Positions 42,491-50,369 of a DNA stretch of 64,000 bases are shown here, piece by piece. Source of the stretch: Mucilaginibacter sp. OK283 (lineage in GTDB: Bacteria; Bacteroidota; Bacteroidia; Sphingobacteriales; Sphingobacteriaceae); assembly GCF_900110415.1 (NCBI RefSeq), contig NZ_FODR01000003.1, forward strand, positions 248,001-312,000, in the 5' to 3' direction. The notes under the pieces are model-generated. The model did no database searches and was not told the origin of the DNA. It saw only the letters and a list, made by a program, of their open reading frames with translations. Every line of letters starts with the position of its first letter. The first letter of the stretch is position 1. A program made the position numbers and the translations under genes.

Positions 42491-42895
42491 ATGGCAACTC
42501 AAATTTTTGTAAACCTACCGGTTAAAGACCTTAACAAATCAACCGAATTTTTTACCAGCCTGGGCTATAGCTTCAACCCGCAATTTACCAACGAGGTAGC
42601 CGGCTCGTTAGTGATAAGTGATACTATTTTCTTTATGCTGGTAACAGAGCCCTTTTTTAAAACTTTTACCAAAAAGGAAATTGCAGATGCAACTAAAGTA
42701 ACTGAAACTATTAACTGCATCTCTTTAGATAGCCGCGAAGCTGTTGATGAAATGATAGCAAAAGCAGTTGCCGCAGGTGCCACCACGCCAAACGACAAGC
42801 AAGACCATGGCTGGATGTACGGCTGGGGTTTCCAGGACCTTGACGGCCATCTATGGGAGTTTGCGTATATGGACATGAGCCAGTTGCCGGGGTGA
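42491..42895 (+). CDS. VOC-family (PhnB/glyoxalase-like) protein
   Basis: The 134-residue protein has FVNLPVKDLNKSTEFFTSLGY at the start, a central FFMLVTEPFFKTFTKKEIAD and a final WMYGWGFQDLDGHLWEFAYMD. These are standard VOC elements, with Glu/His metal-ligand candidates in the last strand. Proteins of this subtype are often annotated as extradiol dioxygenase-like or PhnB-like without known substrate. The family is third among three VOC genes in the window. Confidence 0.88.
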   Translation: MATQIFVNLPVKDLNKSTEFFTSLGYSFNPQFTNEVAGSLVISDTIFFMLVTEPFFKTFTKKEIADATKVTETINCISLDSREAVDEMIAKAVAAGATTPNDKQDHGWMYGWGFQDLDGHLWEFAYMDMSQLPG

Positions 42896-42988
42896 ACAGA
42901 GTCAAGAGATTAGAGTCAAGAATTAAGAGAAAAATAAAAAATTCTGGTTCATTCTTAAATTCTGCGAATTCTGATTCTGACAAATTTT

Positions 42989-43100
42989 GCGATAGGGATC
43001 GGCGCGGATACCGGCCAATGTGGCTAAGGCCTGTGCAGTATGAGCAGAGAGCCCGGGCCGCAGGCATCGCCCTTTTTAGTAGTAAGTATCAAGTAGTAAG
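42989..43100. repeat. Composite structured repeat, copy A
   Basis: About 112 bp, related at about 85% over its core to 49230-49349 in the opposite orientation. The core has GGATACCGGCCAATGTGGC and GCAGTATGA, with a hairpin (ACCGGCC pairing with GGCC). The far end carries AAGTATCAAGTAGTAAG, as in the other copy. Confidence 0.85.
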
Positions 43101-43121
43101 GTTTTTAGGGCAAAAGGGTTT

Positions 43122-43409
43122 TTATAAAATAGGTTCCTGCCTGTTATCCCAAAAAAATAAGATTTCAATTTGGGTTGCTTTTACTTGATAAAACATGGCG
43201 CAGTTTTTATGAATAAACCCTTTTCGGATATGGGGGGCCTGTTTTAAACTTTGAAATATTTCTGGCGACAGACTAAGTGTTTCGAGTACTTTGAGTGTGC
43301 GCTCCTCGAATTCAGCTACGATTTTATTTCCGAACCTTTCTTGGATCTGGAATTTTATGGCATCGAAGGTTTCAATTGCGGTGAGTGAAAAAACGACCGT
43401 ATAAATCAT
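43122..43409 (-). CDS. RelE/ParE-type toxin
   Basis: The 95-residue protein begins MIYTVVFSLTAIETFDAIKF and has the length, basic character and C-terminal strand (QIEILFFWDNRQEPIL) of RelE/ParE plasmid-stabilisation toxins. Its ATG overlaps the antitoxin stop in ATGA (43406-43409), showing translational coupling. Whether the toxin acts on mRNA or DNA gyrase cannot be told. Confidence 0.85.
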   Translation of the reverse strand: MIYTVVFSLTAIETFDAIKFQIQERFGNKIVAEFEERTLKVLETLSLSPEIFQSLKQAPHIRKGFIHKNCAMFYQVKATQIEILFFWDNRQEPIL

Positions 43410-43615
43410 TTAGCAGAACTTAACCGCTTTTTAAATTCATCTAAACTTATAGTGCGACCGGCAAGGATATCTGCCTGGCCTTTAGCGATACCATCTAATA
43501 CGTGAGCTGGTAACATTTCTTCGTCCTGTTCTTCAAAAGGAATTTCTAACGCTTCAAAAAAAGCCTTGATAATCTTTTCCTGGCTTTTTGCGGGATGTAC
43601 TACGTATGATGCCAT
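43406..43615 (-). CDS. Antitoxin of the RelE/ParE pair
   Basis: The 69-residue protein (MASYVVHPAKSQEKIIKAFF) has the layout common for partners of RelE/ParE in Bacteroidota: an N-terminal strand and helix for DNA binding, then an extended acidic segment ending LAGRTISLDEFKKRLS that wraps the toxin. It is upstream of and coupled to the toxin. Upstream lies an AT-rich stretch and then the left end of the IS element. Confidence 0.8.
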   Translation of the reverse strand: MASYVVHPAKSQEKIIKAFFEALEIPFEEQDEEMLPAHVLDGIAKGQADILAGRTISLDEFKKRLSSAK

Positions 43616-43736
43616 GTTATAAAATTACAACAAATTGTTTTGATAACAAAAAAACGGGGTGCAATTCAAATTGCCGCAGTTAATTTATAATTTTATGAGA
43701 AAGAAACCATGATGTTAACCATAAAAATAATTTACG

Positions 43737-43940
43737 ATGACCAGGGAAGAATTTATCGAAGCGGCGGGCAAGCGCTACGACCGGCTTCAGGCATTAAACG
43801 ACGGCCGTGATTTCTATGATTATGAGAAAGAGTTTATAAATATATGGGAAGACTTGGGTCGGGAGGTTTTTGAAAAGAATATAAATACAGCAAGTGAGGA
43901 TAGGCGTAAAAAAAAACTCGCTGTTGCTACGGGCAAATAG
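43737..43940 (+). CDS. IS transposase, N-terminal frame (orfA)
   Basis: The 67-residue ORF (MTREEFIEAAGKRYDRLQAL) is the N-terminal part of an ISKra4-like transposase. It ends at TAG 43940 shortly after a run of nine A at 43908-43916 (codons AAA AAA AAA CTC). The -1 frame is open from this run into the main transposase, so slippage on the A9 tract would make a fused protein. Alone it would be a short helical protein. It could be an authentic programmed site or a recent mutation. Confidence 0.65.
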   Translation: MTREEFIEAAGKRYDRLQALNDGRDFYDYEKEFINIWEDLGREVFEKNINTASEDRRKKKLAVATGK

Positions 43941-44950
43941 CCATCAACAAATCTCATCATTACAGCCACGGAGCCAAAGGTTTTCAGATAAGTCCGTTGA
44001 TGCAGGAGAAAATGGTGTATGCTGGGCAGTACGACAATTATGGCAGCTGTAACCAATTGATAAGCAAACTGATGGGTCAGGAAATAAGTTCGGCGCAGGT
44101 ATTCAGGGTAACGAATGCATATGGAGCTGAATTAGGCATAGATGAGCAGGCGGAGCGTAGTCTTGCACCCGTTGGACAGGACGAGGTAGTTTATGCAGAA
44201 ATAGATGGTAGCATGATACTAACCAGGGAAGGATGGAAAGAGGTAAAATTAGGCCGGGTATTTAAATCATCTGATTGTGCCACTACCGGAGAAAAGGATC
44301 GCGGATTGATCCTTGAATCGCAATATATGGCCCATTTGGGAGACAAAAATCCATTCTGCCGGGGCATGGACGAACTACTGGATTCGTATGGAGGTACTAA
44401 ACTAAAAGACCGCCTGATGCTAATCAACGATGGTGCAGTTTGGATACATAACTGGTGTACAGATATGTATCCTAATGCGATACATGTGCTGGACTATTAT
44501 CATGCCTGTGAACATTTACATGAATTTGTCGGGATGGCTTTCAAGGATGCCGAAGCAGGAAAAAGTTGGGCCCAAGAACAGAAAGACAAACTTTTAGAAA
44601 GCAGGGCAGCAGAAGTAATTCAGGCCATTAGCGATATGACCTGTTCAACAAAACAAGCAAAAGAAAATCAAGCGAATTTGATCAATTATTATCAAAGCAA
44701 TCTTTTACGGATGGACTATGCCAGCTACAAAAAATTGGGTTATGGGATAATAGGTTCCGGGGCAATTGAATCAGCCCACCGAACTATTATACAAAAACGT
44801 TTGAAGCAATCCGGTCAGCGTTGGGGCTTGAAGGGAGCGCAAAATGTCTTGAACCTTAGAGTAACCAAAGGAAGTGGTCAGTGGAACAAAGTCATCAGAA
44901 ATATTAAATCAGCCGCCCAACAGGCTGCATTGACAAAACTAGCCGCATAG
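43918..44950 (+). CDS. IS transposase, catalytic part (ISKra4-like, DDE)
   Basis: In the frame that ends at 44950 the ORF is open back to the A9 tract. The first good start is TTG 43997 (MMQEKMVYAG), but the segment before it (KSHHYSHGAKGFQISPLMQE) also reads as transposase, so the true product is probably a fusion with orfA. Counted from 43997, the DDE residues are Asp70 in VYAEIDGS, Asp145 in LINDGAVWI and Glu258 in GSGAIESAHR. LDYYHACEHLHE and HRTIIQKRLKQSGQRWG are also typical of the family. The stop lies just inside the right inverted repeat. Confidence 0.85.
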
Positions 44951-44973
44951 CGACAATTTGAATTGCACCCAAA

Positions 44974-45004
44974 AACACCACCCGAAACCGGATGGTGTTT
45001 TTTT
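44974..45004 (-). terminator. Terminator of the rpsL-rpsJ operon (bidirectional)
   Basis: On the minus strand AACACCATCC pairs with GGGTGGTGTT (ten pairs, one wobble), followed by TTTTT and then immediately the IS end GGGTGC. On the plus strand the hairpin is followed by seven T, so it could also stop IS transcripts. Confidence 0.7.
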
Positions 45005-45040
45005 ATGTTGTCCCACACCTTTCAGTGGGCCGGGCATCTA

Positions 45041-45346
45041 TCAAACTTTGATTTCAACTTCAACGCCGCTTGGCAACTCAAGCTTCATCAGGGCATCTAC
45101 AGTTTTCGAGTTCGAGCTGTAAATGTCTAATAAGCGCTTGTATGAGCATAATTGAAATTGCTCACGTGCCTTTTTGTTTACGTGTGGTGAACGTAAAACG
45201 GTGAAAATTTTCTTTTCGGTTGGTAACGGAAGTGGTCCGCTAACTACAGCGCCTGTTGGCTTTACTGTTTTTACGATTTTCTCGGCAGATTTATCTACCA
45301 GGTTGTAATCGTAAGATTTTAATTTGATCCTGATTCTTTGGCTCAT
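45041..45346 (-). CDS. rpsJ: 30S ribosomal protein S10
   Basis: The 101-residue protein has the S10 pattern: [48 protein letters not shown] and [15 protein letters not shown]10 belongs to the small subunit head and also binds NusB in antitermination. It is last of the str cluster here. In Bacteroidota the S10-operon genes (rplC, rplD, rplW) normally follow rpsJ directly, but here a terminator and an IS element follow instead. Confidence 0.97.
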   Translation of the reverse strand: MSQRIRIKLKSYDYNLVDKSAEKIVKTVKPTGAVVSGPLPLPTEKKIFTVLRSPHVNKKAREQFQLCSYKRLLDIYSSNSKTVDALMKLELPSGVEVEIKV

Positions 45347-45410
45347 GTTGTTGTTTAATTTGATTACCCTAAGAGCTATTTATTAGAGTAATTGATTGTT
45401 TATTGTTGTA

Positions 45411-45489
45411 TTTGAAAATTTGGTAATTTGAAGATTTGAAAATTAAAAAGCATCTTCAAATTTTCAAATCACCGAATCTTCAAATTAAT
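45411..45489. repeat. TTTGAAGATTTGAAAATT inverted repeat between fusA and rpsJ
   Basis: Arms built from TTTGAAGATTTGAAAATT and its complement fold on each other around AAAAAGC. The gap otherwise holds no signal I can read; rpsJ is probably still transcribed with fusA. Confidence 0.65.
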
Positions 45490-47601
45490 TTATGCGTTTG
45501 CAGCAGCTTTTTTGCCTTTTACTTTGGCAACTACTTCTTCCTGTACGTTACGTGGTGCTTCAGCATAGTGATCAAACTCCATGGTTGAAGTAGCACGGCC
45601 AGATGTGATGGTACGTAACTGGGTTACATAACCAAACATTTCTGACAATGGTACAGTAGCTTTAATTACCTGTGCACCTGCACGTGAATCCATACCTAAC
45701 AGCTGGCCACGACGACGGTTCATATCACCGATTACATCACCCATGTTTTCTTCAGGGGTAAGGATCTCGATTTTCATGATAGGCTCCAGCAATACTGGTT
45801 TACACCTTGGCAAAGCCTCACGGTAAGCCATCTTAGCTGCTAACTCGAAAGATAGCGCATCTGAATCGACTGCGTGGAACGAACCATCAATTAAACGTAC
45901 TTTTAAGCTGGTTAACGGGAAGCCGGCTAATACACCGTTTGCCATTGAAGCTGCAAAGCCTTTTTCAACAGATGGGATAAACTCACGAGGGATTGAACCA
46001 CCGCTGATTTCGTTCACAAACTGTAAACCTTCTTTACCTTCGTCATTTGGTGAAAGTATAACCTGGATATCGGCAAATTTACCACGACCACCGGTTTGTT
46101 TCTTGTAAGTTTCGCGGTGCTGAACGGTACCTGTAATTGCTTCTTTGTAAGCAACTTGTGGCGCGCCCTGGTTAACCTCTACTTTAAACTCACGTTTCAA
46201 ACGGTCCATGATGATATCTAAGTGAAGCTCGCCCATACCGCTAATAACGGTTTGACCGGTTTCTTCGTCAGATTTTACGTGGAAGGTTGGATCCTCTTCA
46301 GATAATTTACCTAAAGCGATACCTAATTTATCAACATCAGCCTGAGTTTTAGGCTCAATAGCTAAACCGATAACCGGGTCAGGGAAATTCATCGATTCAA
46401 GGATGATCGGGAATTTCTCATCGCAAAGGGTATCACCTGTTTTAATATCTTTAAAGCCTACTACCGCAGCAATATCACCTGCACCCACGTTAGGGATAGG
46501 GTTTTGCTTGTTAGCATGCATCTGGAAGATACGTGATATACGCTCTTTGTTATCTGAACGCATGTTATGCACATATGAACCAGCCTCAAGGTTACCCGAG
46601 TATACGCGGATAAAGCACAACCTACCTACGAAAGGATCGGTTGCAATTTTAAACGCCAATGCTGCAAATGGCTCTTTTTCAGATGGTTTACGTAAAATCT
46701 CTTCGTTTGTATCAGGGTGGTGGCCTACAATACCTTCAACGTCCATTGGCGAAGGCAATAATTCCATCACGTAATCAAGCATGGTTTGTACACCTTTGTT
46801 TTTGAAAGATGAACCGCAAACCATAGGAACAATTTTAGCATCTAAAACTGCTTTACGTAATGCATCAAGTACTTCACGCTCAGTAATTGTTTCAGGAGCA
46901 TCGAAGAATTTCTCCATCAGGCTTTCGTCATACTCGGCTACTGATTCAAGCAATTTCTCTCTCCACTCTGTAGCTTCCTCGATCATATCCTCTGGGATAG
47001 GCACTTCGGTAAAGGTCATACCTTTATCATGCTCATTCCAAACAATACCTCTCCAGTTAATTAAATCAACCACACCCTGGAATTTCTCTTCAGAACCAAT
47101 TGGCAATTGCAAAGGCACTGCGTTGCTGCCCAACATGCTTTTTACCTGTTTTACAACATTTAAAAAGTCGGCACCGCTACGGTCCATTTTATTTACGAAG
47201 CCTATACGGGCAACGTTATAGTTGTTTGCAAGTCTCCAGTTGGTTTCTGATTGTGGCTCAACACCATCAACCGCGCTAAAAAGGAATACCAAACCATCTA
47301 ATACACGCAGTGAACGGTTTACCTCAACGGTAAAATCCACGTGACCCGGTGTATCAATAATGTTGATATGGTATTTTTGACCTCTGTAGTTCCAGTTTAC
47401 TGTAGTAGCAGCAGATGTAATGGTAATACCACGTTCCTGCTCCTGGGCCATCCAGTCCATGGTAGCTGCACCTTCGTGTACTTCACCAATTTTGTGGCTT
47501 ACACCAGCATAGTAAAGTATACGCTCGGTAGTGGTAGTTTTACCGGCATCAATGTGAGCGGCAATACCTATATTTCTTGTAAATCTTAGATCTCTTGACA
47601 T
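45490..47601 (-). CDS. fusA: Elongation factor G
   Basis: The 703-residue GTPase drives ribosome translocation. The G1 motif is [11 protein letters not shown] (about residues 14-24), with DTPGHVDFT for G3 and NKMD for G4. Domains II to V follow, including [14 protein letters not shown] and [12 protein letters not shown]. Length and motifs are normal for EF-G, so this is probably the main copy. It is third in the minus-strand cluster rpsL-rpsG-fusA-rpsJ; no tuf gene is adjacent. A long inverted repeat lies between rpsG and fusA. Confidence 0.98.
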   Translation of the reverse strand: MSRDLRFTRNIGIAAHIDAGKTTTTERILYYAGVSHKIGEVHEGAATMDWMAQEQERGITITSAATTVNWNYRGQKYHINIIDTPGHVDFTVEVNRSLRVLDGLVFLFSAVDGVEPQSETNWRLANNYNVARIGFVNKMDRSGADFLNVVKQVKSMLGSNAVPLQLPIGSEEKFQGVVDLINWRGIVWNEHDKGMTFTEVPIPEDMIEEATEWREKLLESVAEYDESLMEKFFDAPETITEREVLDALRKAVLDAKIVPMVCGSSFKNKGVQTMLDYVMELLPSPMDVEGIVGHHPDTNEEILRKPSEKEPFAALAFKIATDPFVGRLCFIRVYSGNLEAGSYVHNMRSDNKERISRIFQMHANKQNPIPNVGAGDIAAVVGFKDIKTGDTLCDEKFPIILESMNFPDPVIGLAIEPKTQADVDKLGIALGKLSEEDPTFHVKSDEETGQTVISGMGELHLDIIMDRLKREFKVEVNQGAPQVAYKEAITGTVQHRETYKKQTGGRGKFADIQVILSPNDEGKEGLQFVNEISGGSIPREFIPSVEKGFAASMANGVLAGFPLTSLKVRLIDGSFHAVDSDALSFELAAKMAYREALPRCKPVLLEPIMKIEILTPEENMGDVIGDMNRRRGQLLGMDSRAGAQVIKATVPLSEMFGYVTQLRTITSGRATSTMEFDHYAEAPRNVQEEVVAKVKGKKAAANA

Positions 47602-47611
47602 GGTAATTATT

Positions 47612-47764
47612 GAGTTATTGATTTATTGAATTAGTGATTTAATTGAATTTCACCAATTAAGTCATTCACTTATATTTTTAGAAAGTGATTGGCGAAATAA
47701 TGAATTACTGATTAGCATAATGTTATCTAATCAATAATTCACTAATTCAATAATTCACTAATTA
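47612..47764. repeat. AATTAGTGAATTATTG-type inverted repeat between rpsG and fusA
   Basis: Motifs TTATTGAATTAGTGATT on one side and AATTCACTAATTCAATAATT on the other, in partial tandem copies, can fold into a long AT-rich hairpin. It extends to the last bases of rpsG. It has no clear T-tract and does not look like a strong terminator. Confidence 0.6.
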
Positions 47765-48229
47765 GAATCTAAAGTGTGAGAACGCTTTGTTGGCTTCAGC
47801 CATTTTGTGCGTATCCTCTTTCTTTTTAACTGCTGCACCTTCACCTTTAGCTGCTGATATGATCTCGCCGGCTAATTTCTCCATCATGGTTTTTTCACCA
47901 CGACGACGGGCATAGCTGATTAACCATTTCATACCTAAAGCTATTTTACGCTCCGGACGAACTTCGGTTGGTACCTGGAAGTTAGCGCCACCAACACGAC
48001 GGCTTTTAACTTCAACTGCAGGCATAACATTGTTTAAAGCCTTTTTCCAGGTTTCTAAACCGCTTTCGCTGGTTTTCTTTTCAACAATATCAACTGCATT
48101 ATAAAATATAGCGTATGCGGTAGATTTTTTACCATCATACATCATGTTATTTACGAACCTTGTAACCAGGGTATCATTAAACCTTGGATCAGGAAGGATA
48201 ATTCTCTTTTTTGGTTTTGACTTTCTCAT
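47762..48229 (-). CDS. rpsG: 30S ribosomal protein S7
   Basis: The 155-residue protein starts [20 protein letters not shown], has [20 protein letters not shown] and [20 protein letters not shown], and ends with the helix [14 protein letters not shown]7 starts assembly of the small subunit head and lies at the E site. It follows rpsL by 19 bp in the same operon. Confidence 0.97.
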   Translation of the reverse strand: MRKSKPKKRIILPDPRFNDTLVTRFVNNMMYDGKKSTAYAIFYNAVDIVEKKTSESGLETWKKALNNVMPAVEVKSRRVGGANFQVPTEVRPERKIALGMKWLISYARRRGEKTMMEKLAGEIISAAKGEGAAVKKKEDTHKMAEANKAFSHFRF

Positions 48230-48248
48230 TGCTTTCTATCCTCCTTAA

Positions 48249-48671
48249 TTATTTTTTCTTCTTAGCTGGTGCGCCCTTGGTAGGTGCAGCTACCTGACCT
48301 GGTTTAGGACGTTTTGTTCCGTATTTACTACGACGTTGGTTACGGCCGGCAACACCTGATGTATCCAAAGCACCACGGATGATGTGGTAACGTACACCTG
48401 GTAAATCCTTAACACGACCACCGCGGATCAAAACAATAGAGTGCTCCTGTAAGTTGTGACCTTCACCTGGTATGTAAGCATTTACTTCTTTACCGTTGGT
48501 TAAGCGCACACGGGCAACTTTACGCATTGCTGAGTTTGGTTTTTTAGGGGTAGTGGTATACACGCGTGTGCATACTCCTCTTCGCTGTGGACAGCTGTCC
48601 AACGCTGGCGACTTACTCTTGTCAACCAGAGCTACTCTACCTTTTCTAACTAATTGCTGAATAGTAGGCAT
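48249..48671 (-). CDS. rpsL: 30S ribosomal protein S12
   Basis: The 140-residue protein has the conserved [16 protein letters not shown] (Lys43 and Lys44), [20 protein letters not shown] with Lys88 and [11 protein letters not shown]. The lysines linked to streptomycin resistance when mutated are in the wild-type state. A short basic tail (APAKKKK) ends the protein. It is the first gene of the str cluster, with a consensus promoter upstream and a purine-rich ribosome binding region (AAAAAGGAAAAA) before the ATG at 48671. Confidence 0.97.
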   Translation of the reverse strand: MPTIQQLVRKGRVALVDKSKSPALDSCPQRRGVCTRVYTTTPKKPNSAMRKVARVRLTNGKEVNAYIPGEGHNLQEHSIVLIRGGRVKDLPGVRYHIIRGALDTSGVAGRNQRRSKYGTKRPKPGQVAAPTKGAPAKKKK

Positions 48672-48716
48672 TTTTTCCTTTTTGTATTTACAGTTTTATC
48701 CTTATTTTAAGGACTG

Positions 48717-48746
48717 CAAAGGTACGGAGTATTTTTTGATTTTCAA
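48717..48746 (-). promoter_or_regulatory. Promoter of the rpsL operon
   Basis: On the minus strand TTG (48746-48744), exactly 19 bp, then TACCTTTG (48724-48717): a full match to the Bacteroidota consensus. The leader to the ATG is about 40 bases. Confidence 0.85.
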
Positions 48747-48868
48747 GGGATTGGGTAGAAAAAGTTTTGTAAAGGGTTGGTTTGGTGGATAGAGGGGGGC
48801 GTTGAGGGGTAATTGATTGATATTTTAGGCGTTATGGGGAGTTATTGAAAGCGTTATTCCCGGCGTCG

Positions 48869-48891
48869 TCATTGCGAGGAACGAAGCAATC
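48869..48891. repeat. Single arm of the TCATTGCGAGG palindrome family
   Basis: The 23 bases starting TCATTGCGAGGAACGAAGCA match one arm of the element at 35697-35777, but no facing arm is found nearby, so this copy is half an element. Confidence 0.8.
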
Positions 48892-48915
48892 CCCGATATG
48901 CCAAGTAGCCTGAAT

Positions 48916-49125
48916 CTACAATGTATTAAGTTTATCAATAACATCGTTAGCAGAAAGGGGAATATTTTTACCAGATTGAAACGCTCTTAAAGATCTTTTT
49001 GCTGTTTTAGCCATCTCGTCTCTACGCGCTTCAATTTGTCGCTTTTGTAAAATTTCAAGCAGCATTTCCCTGGACGCAAAATCGAGTTGCTTAATATCTT
49101 CCAGCGTTGAGTCAATGGTTACCAT
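48916..49125 (-). CDS. Small hypothetical protein, possibly an orphan antitoxin
   Basis: The 69-residue protein (MVTIDSTLEDIKQLDFASRE) is helical and charged, with a hydrophobic MLLEILQKRQIEARRD helix and a C-terminal SANDVIDKLNTL. Similar small proteins in Bacteroidota are placed before RelE-like toxins. Here nothing codes for a partner in the 190 bases downstream, so if it was an antitoxin it is orphan. The assignment is tentative. Confidence 0.55.
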   Translation of the reverse strand: MVTIDSTLEDIKQLDFASREMLLEILQKRQIEARRDEMAKTAKRSLRAFQSGKNIPLSANDVIDKLNTL

Positions 49126-49229
49126 GATTTACTGTTTAAACAAAAATACCAAAAATCATTATATTGTAGTTCCATTGTTTGTAGCTTCTATCAGTAAAAT
49201 AACCTTTATTCTTGACCGCTATAGGCTGT

Positions 49230-49349
49230 CTTACTACTTGATACTAACTACTTGCTACTTTCCTTTGGCAATGCCTTCGGCCCGCGCTGTTTGTTCATAC
49301 TGCACCGGCCTTAGCCACATTGGCCGGTATCCACGTCCATCGCTATTGC
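49230..49349. repeat. Composite structured repeat, copy B
   Basis: The opposite-orientation relative of 42989-43100. ACCGGCC and GGCCGGT at 49304-49328 form a perfect hairpin stem. The flank CTTACTACTTGATACTAACT is shared with copy A, showing that the unit is longer than the hairpin. Confidence 0.85.
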
Positions 49350-49452
49350 GGGTTTCGGATACAAATAGGTTCTTTAAGTGGGCTTAGTAGCTGATGCAGC
49401 AACCCATCTATATATAAACAAACAAAGCGGTGATTACTCACCGCCTTGCTAT

Positions 49453-49498
49453 CAATCACTCACAAACAATCACTCACAAACAATCACTCAAAACAATC
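49453..49498. repeat. Short 14-bp tandem repeat
   Basis: CAATCACTCACAAA is repeated three times (the third unit has one base fewer), then begins a fourth time. It lies just after the end of the small lipoprotein gene. Confidence 0.8.
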
Positions 49499-49506
49499 TT
49501 TTTTTA

Positions 49507-49695
49507 TTAGTAGTGGTTATAGCCGCTCTGGTTGTAATCATGGTCGTGGCCACGTCCGTGGTCGTCATGATCGCGGTCGTGATACCTTCCATTATGGTGT
49601 CCTCTTCCATATCCATCGCGTACCACACAACCCGATGATACCGATACTACTACCGCTGATATTAATAGTGCAAATGCAACAAATCTCTTTTTCAT
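49507..49695 (-). CDS. Small His/Asp-rich lipoprotein
   Basis: The 62-residue protein has a lipoprotein signal peptide (MKKRFVAFALLISAVVVSVS) with the lipobox Cys in SSGC (Cys23). The mature part is made of His, Asp, Gly, Arg and Tyr (GRGHHNGRYHDRDHDDHGRG). The His/Asp repeats suggest metal binding outside the cytoplasm, which is inference. It is monocistronic. The plus-strand ORFs across it are shadows. Confidence 0.75.
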   Translation of the reverse strand: MKKRFVAFALLISAVVVSVSSGCVVRDGYGRGHHNGRYHDRDHDDHGRGHDHDYNQSGYNHY

Positions 49696-49786
49696 GGTGT
49701 TTAATTTTAATGGTACCTGTTAATTAAACAACGTACACATATATGACGATTTGTTTTTGAAAAGGATTAACCGGGGTGGCATTTTA

Positions 49787-50008
49787 TTAAAAAGCCGCAT
49801 CGATGATCTGCTGGTAATAGGGCGATTCGGGCAGGGCAAACTCTTTGGCTTTCAGCCTCCGGGTTTTATAATCGGCCAGCTTGCCTGTGTTTTTGTAGCA
49901 GGTTGCCATGTTAAAAGCCAGTTCGCCTTTGGCATCCAATTTTTTATCGGATGCGTTCGATATGCCTTTTTTATAGGTCGCGATGGCCTGCTCAAATAGC
50001 TTTTTCTT
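49787..50008 (-). pseudogene. C-terminal remnant of a TPR protein
   Basis: The minus strand has a clean 73-codon run ending TAA at 49787-49789. It reads LFEQAIATYKKGISNASDKK and then GELAFNMATCYKNTGKLADY and PESPYYQQIIDAAF, a TPR-like repeat followed by a typical C terminus. There is no start codon, and an in-frame TAG stands immediately upstream at 50009-50011. It is therefore a 5'-truncated remnant rather than a gene. Confidence 0.7.
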
Positions 50009-50122
50009 CTATCAGTTTAGTGTTAACCATGTTAAAATACAATATGTTGATTATCAAATATTTACAAAAAATACATTGAAATGTGTTAAGTTATGTTAAC
50101 CCAATTAGATGCACTGCACTGC

Positions 50123-50158
50123 AAAAAAGCCTTCAACTCGTTACAGTCAAAGGCTTTT
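50123..50158 (-). terminator. Terminator of the small Pro-rich lipoprotein gene
   Basis: On the minus strand arms AAAAGCCTTTGAC and GTTGAAGGCTTTT pair around a short loop and end in six T. Confidence 0.75.
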
Positions 50159-50162
50159 CTTA

Positions 50163-50285
50163 TTATGGCGCTGCCGGTTTTGGCGGCGTTGGCGGATGCG
50201 GCATGTTCCTTGGCGGAGCGCAGCTTGTAGCTAAGGTGGCAACCATTGCTGCAAGCAACAGTATGCCGGTGAATTTCTTTTTCAT
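50163..50285 (-). CDS. Very small Pro-rich lipoprotein
   Basis: A 40-residue ORF from ATG 50285 has a good signal peptide (MKKKFTGILLLAAMVATLAT) with lipobox Cys22 (LATSC) and a mature part of only 19 residues rich in proline (PPRNMPHPPTPPKP). A terminator follows 5 bp after its stop. It is divergent from the DUF885 gene. Such tiny lipoproteins are frequent in Bacteroidota and are usually missed; function unknown. Confidence 0.65.
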   Translation of the reverse strand: MKKKFTGILLLAAMVATLATSCAPPRNMPHPPTPPKPAAP

Positions 50286-50369
50286 AGTGGTATGTTTTAT
50301 AGTTATAATATAAGTTGGCTGTTATTTGTTTTCAAAACCATTAACTTAGGTTTTTACAATACAGTCACC

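Larger units (their letters stand above)
43656..44970 (+). mobile_element. ISKra4-like insertion sequence
   Basis: Terminal inverted repeats of 17 bp are perfect: GGGTGCAATTCAAATTG at 43657-43673, and its complement at 44954-44970. The similarity extends about four bases inward. The sequence AAAAAC flanks both ends (43650-43655 and 44971-44976), compatible with a 6-bp target duplication, but the region is A-rich. The element carries a transposase in two frames. The right end directly abuts the terminator hairpin of the rpsJ operon. Confidence 0.85.
49126..49506. other. Intergenic region with composite repeat and tandem repeat
   Basis: The gap holds copy B of the composite repeat (49230-49349), a possible terminator hairpin for the small lipoprotein at 49424-49446 (GGCGGTGA and TCACCGC) and three 14-bp tandem units (49453-49498). 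No gene supported. Confidence 0.6.

Noticed and set aside
42711..43067. Minus-strand ORF reading PARALCSYCTGLSHIGRYPRR, similar to an ORF at 49115-49387
   Set aside because: The similarity comes from the composite repeat. The starts and ends differ and the ORFs overlap a VOC gene, so a peptide gene is not supported.
49453..49498. CRISPR-like tandem units
   Set aside because: The units are 14 bp and directly adjacent with no spacers, so this is a simple tandem repeat.
49378..49727. Plus-strand ORFs opposite the His/Asp-rich lipoprotein
   Set aside because: They lack a plausible start context and mirror the low-complexity codons of the minus-strand gene, which has a clear lipoprotein signal.
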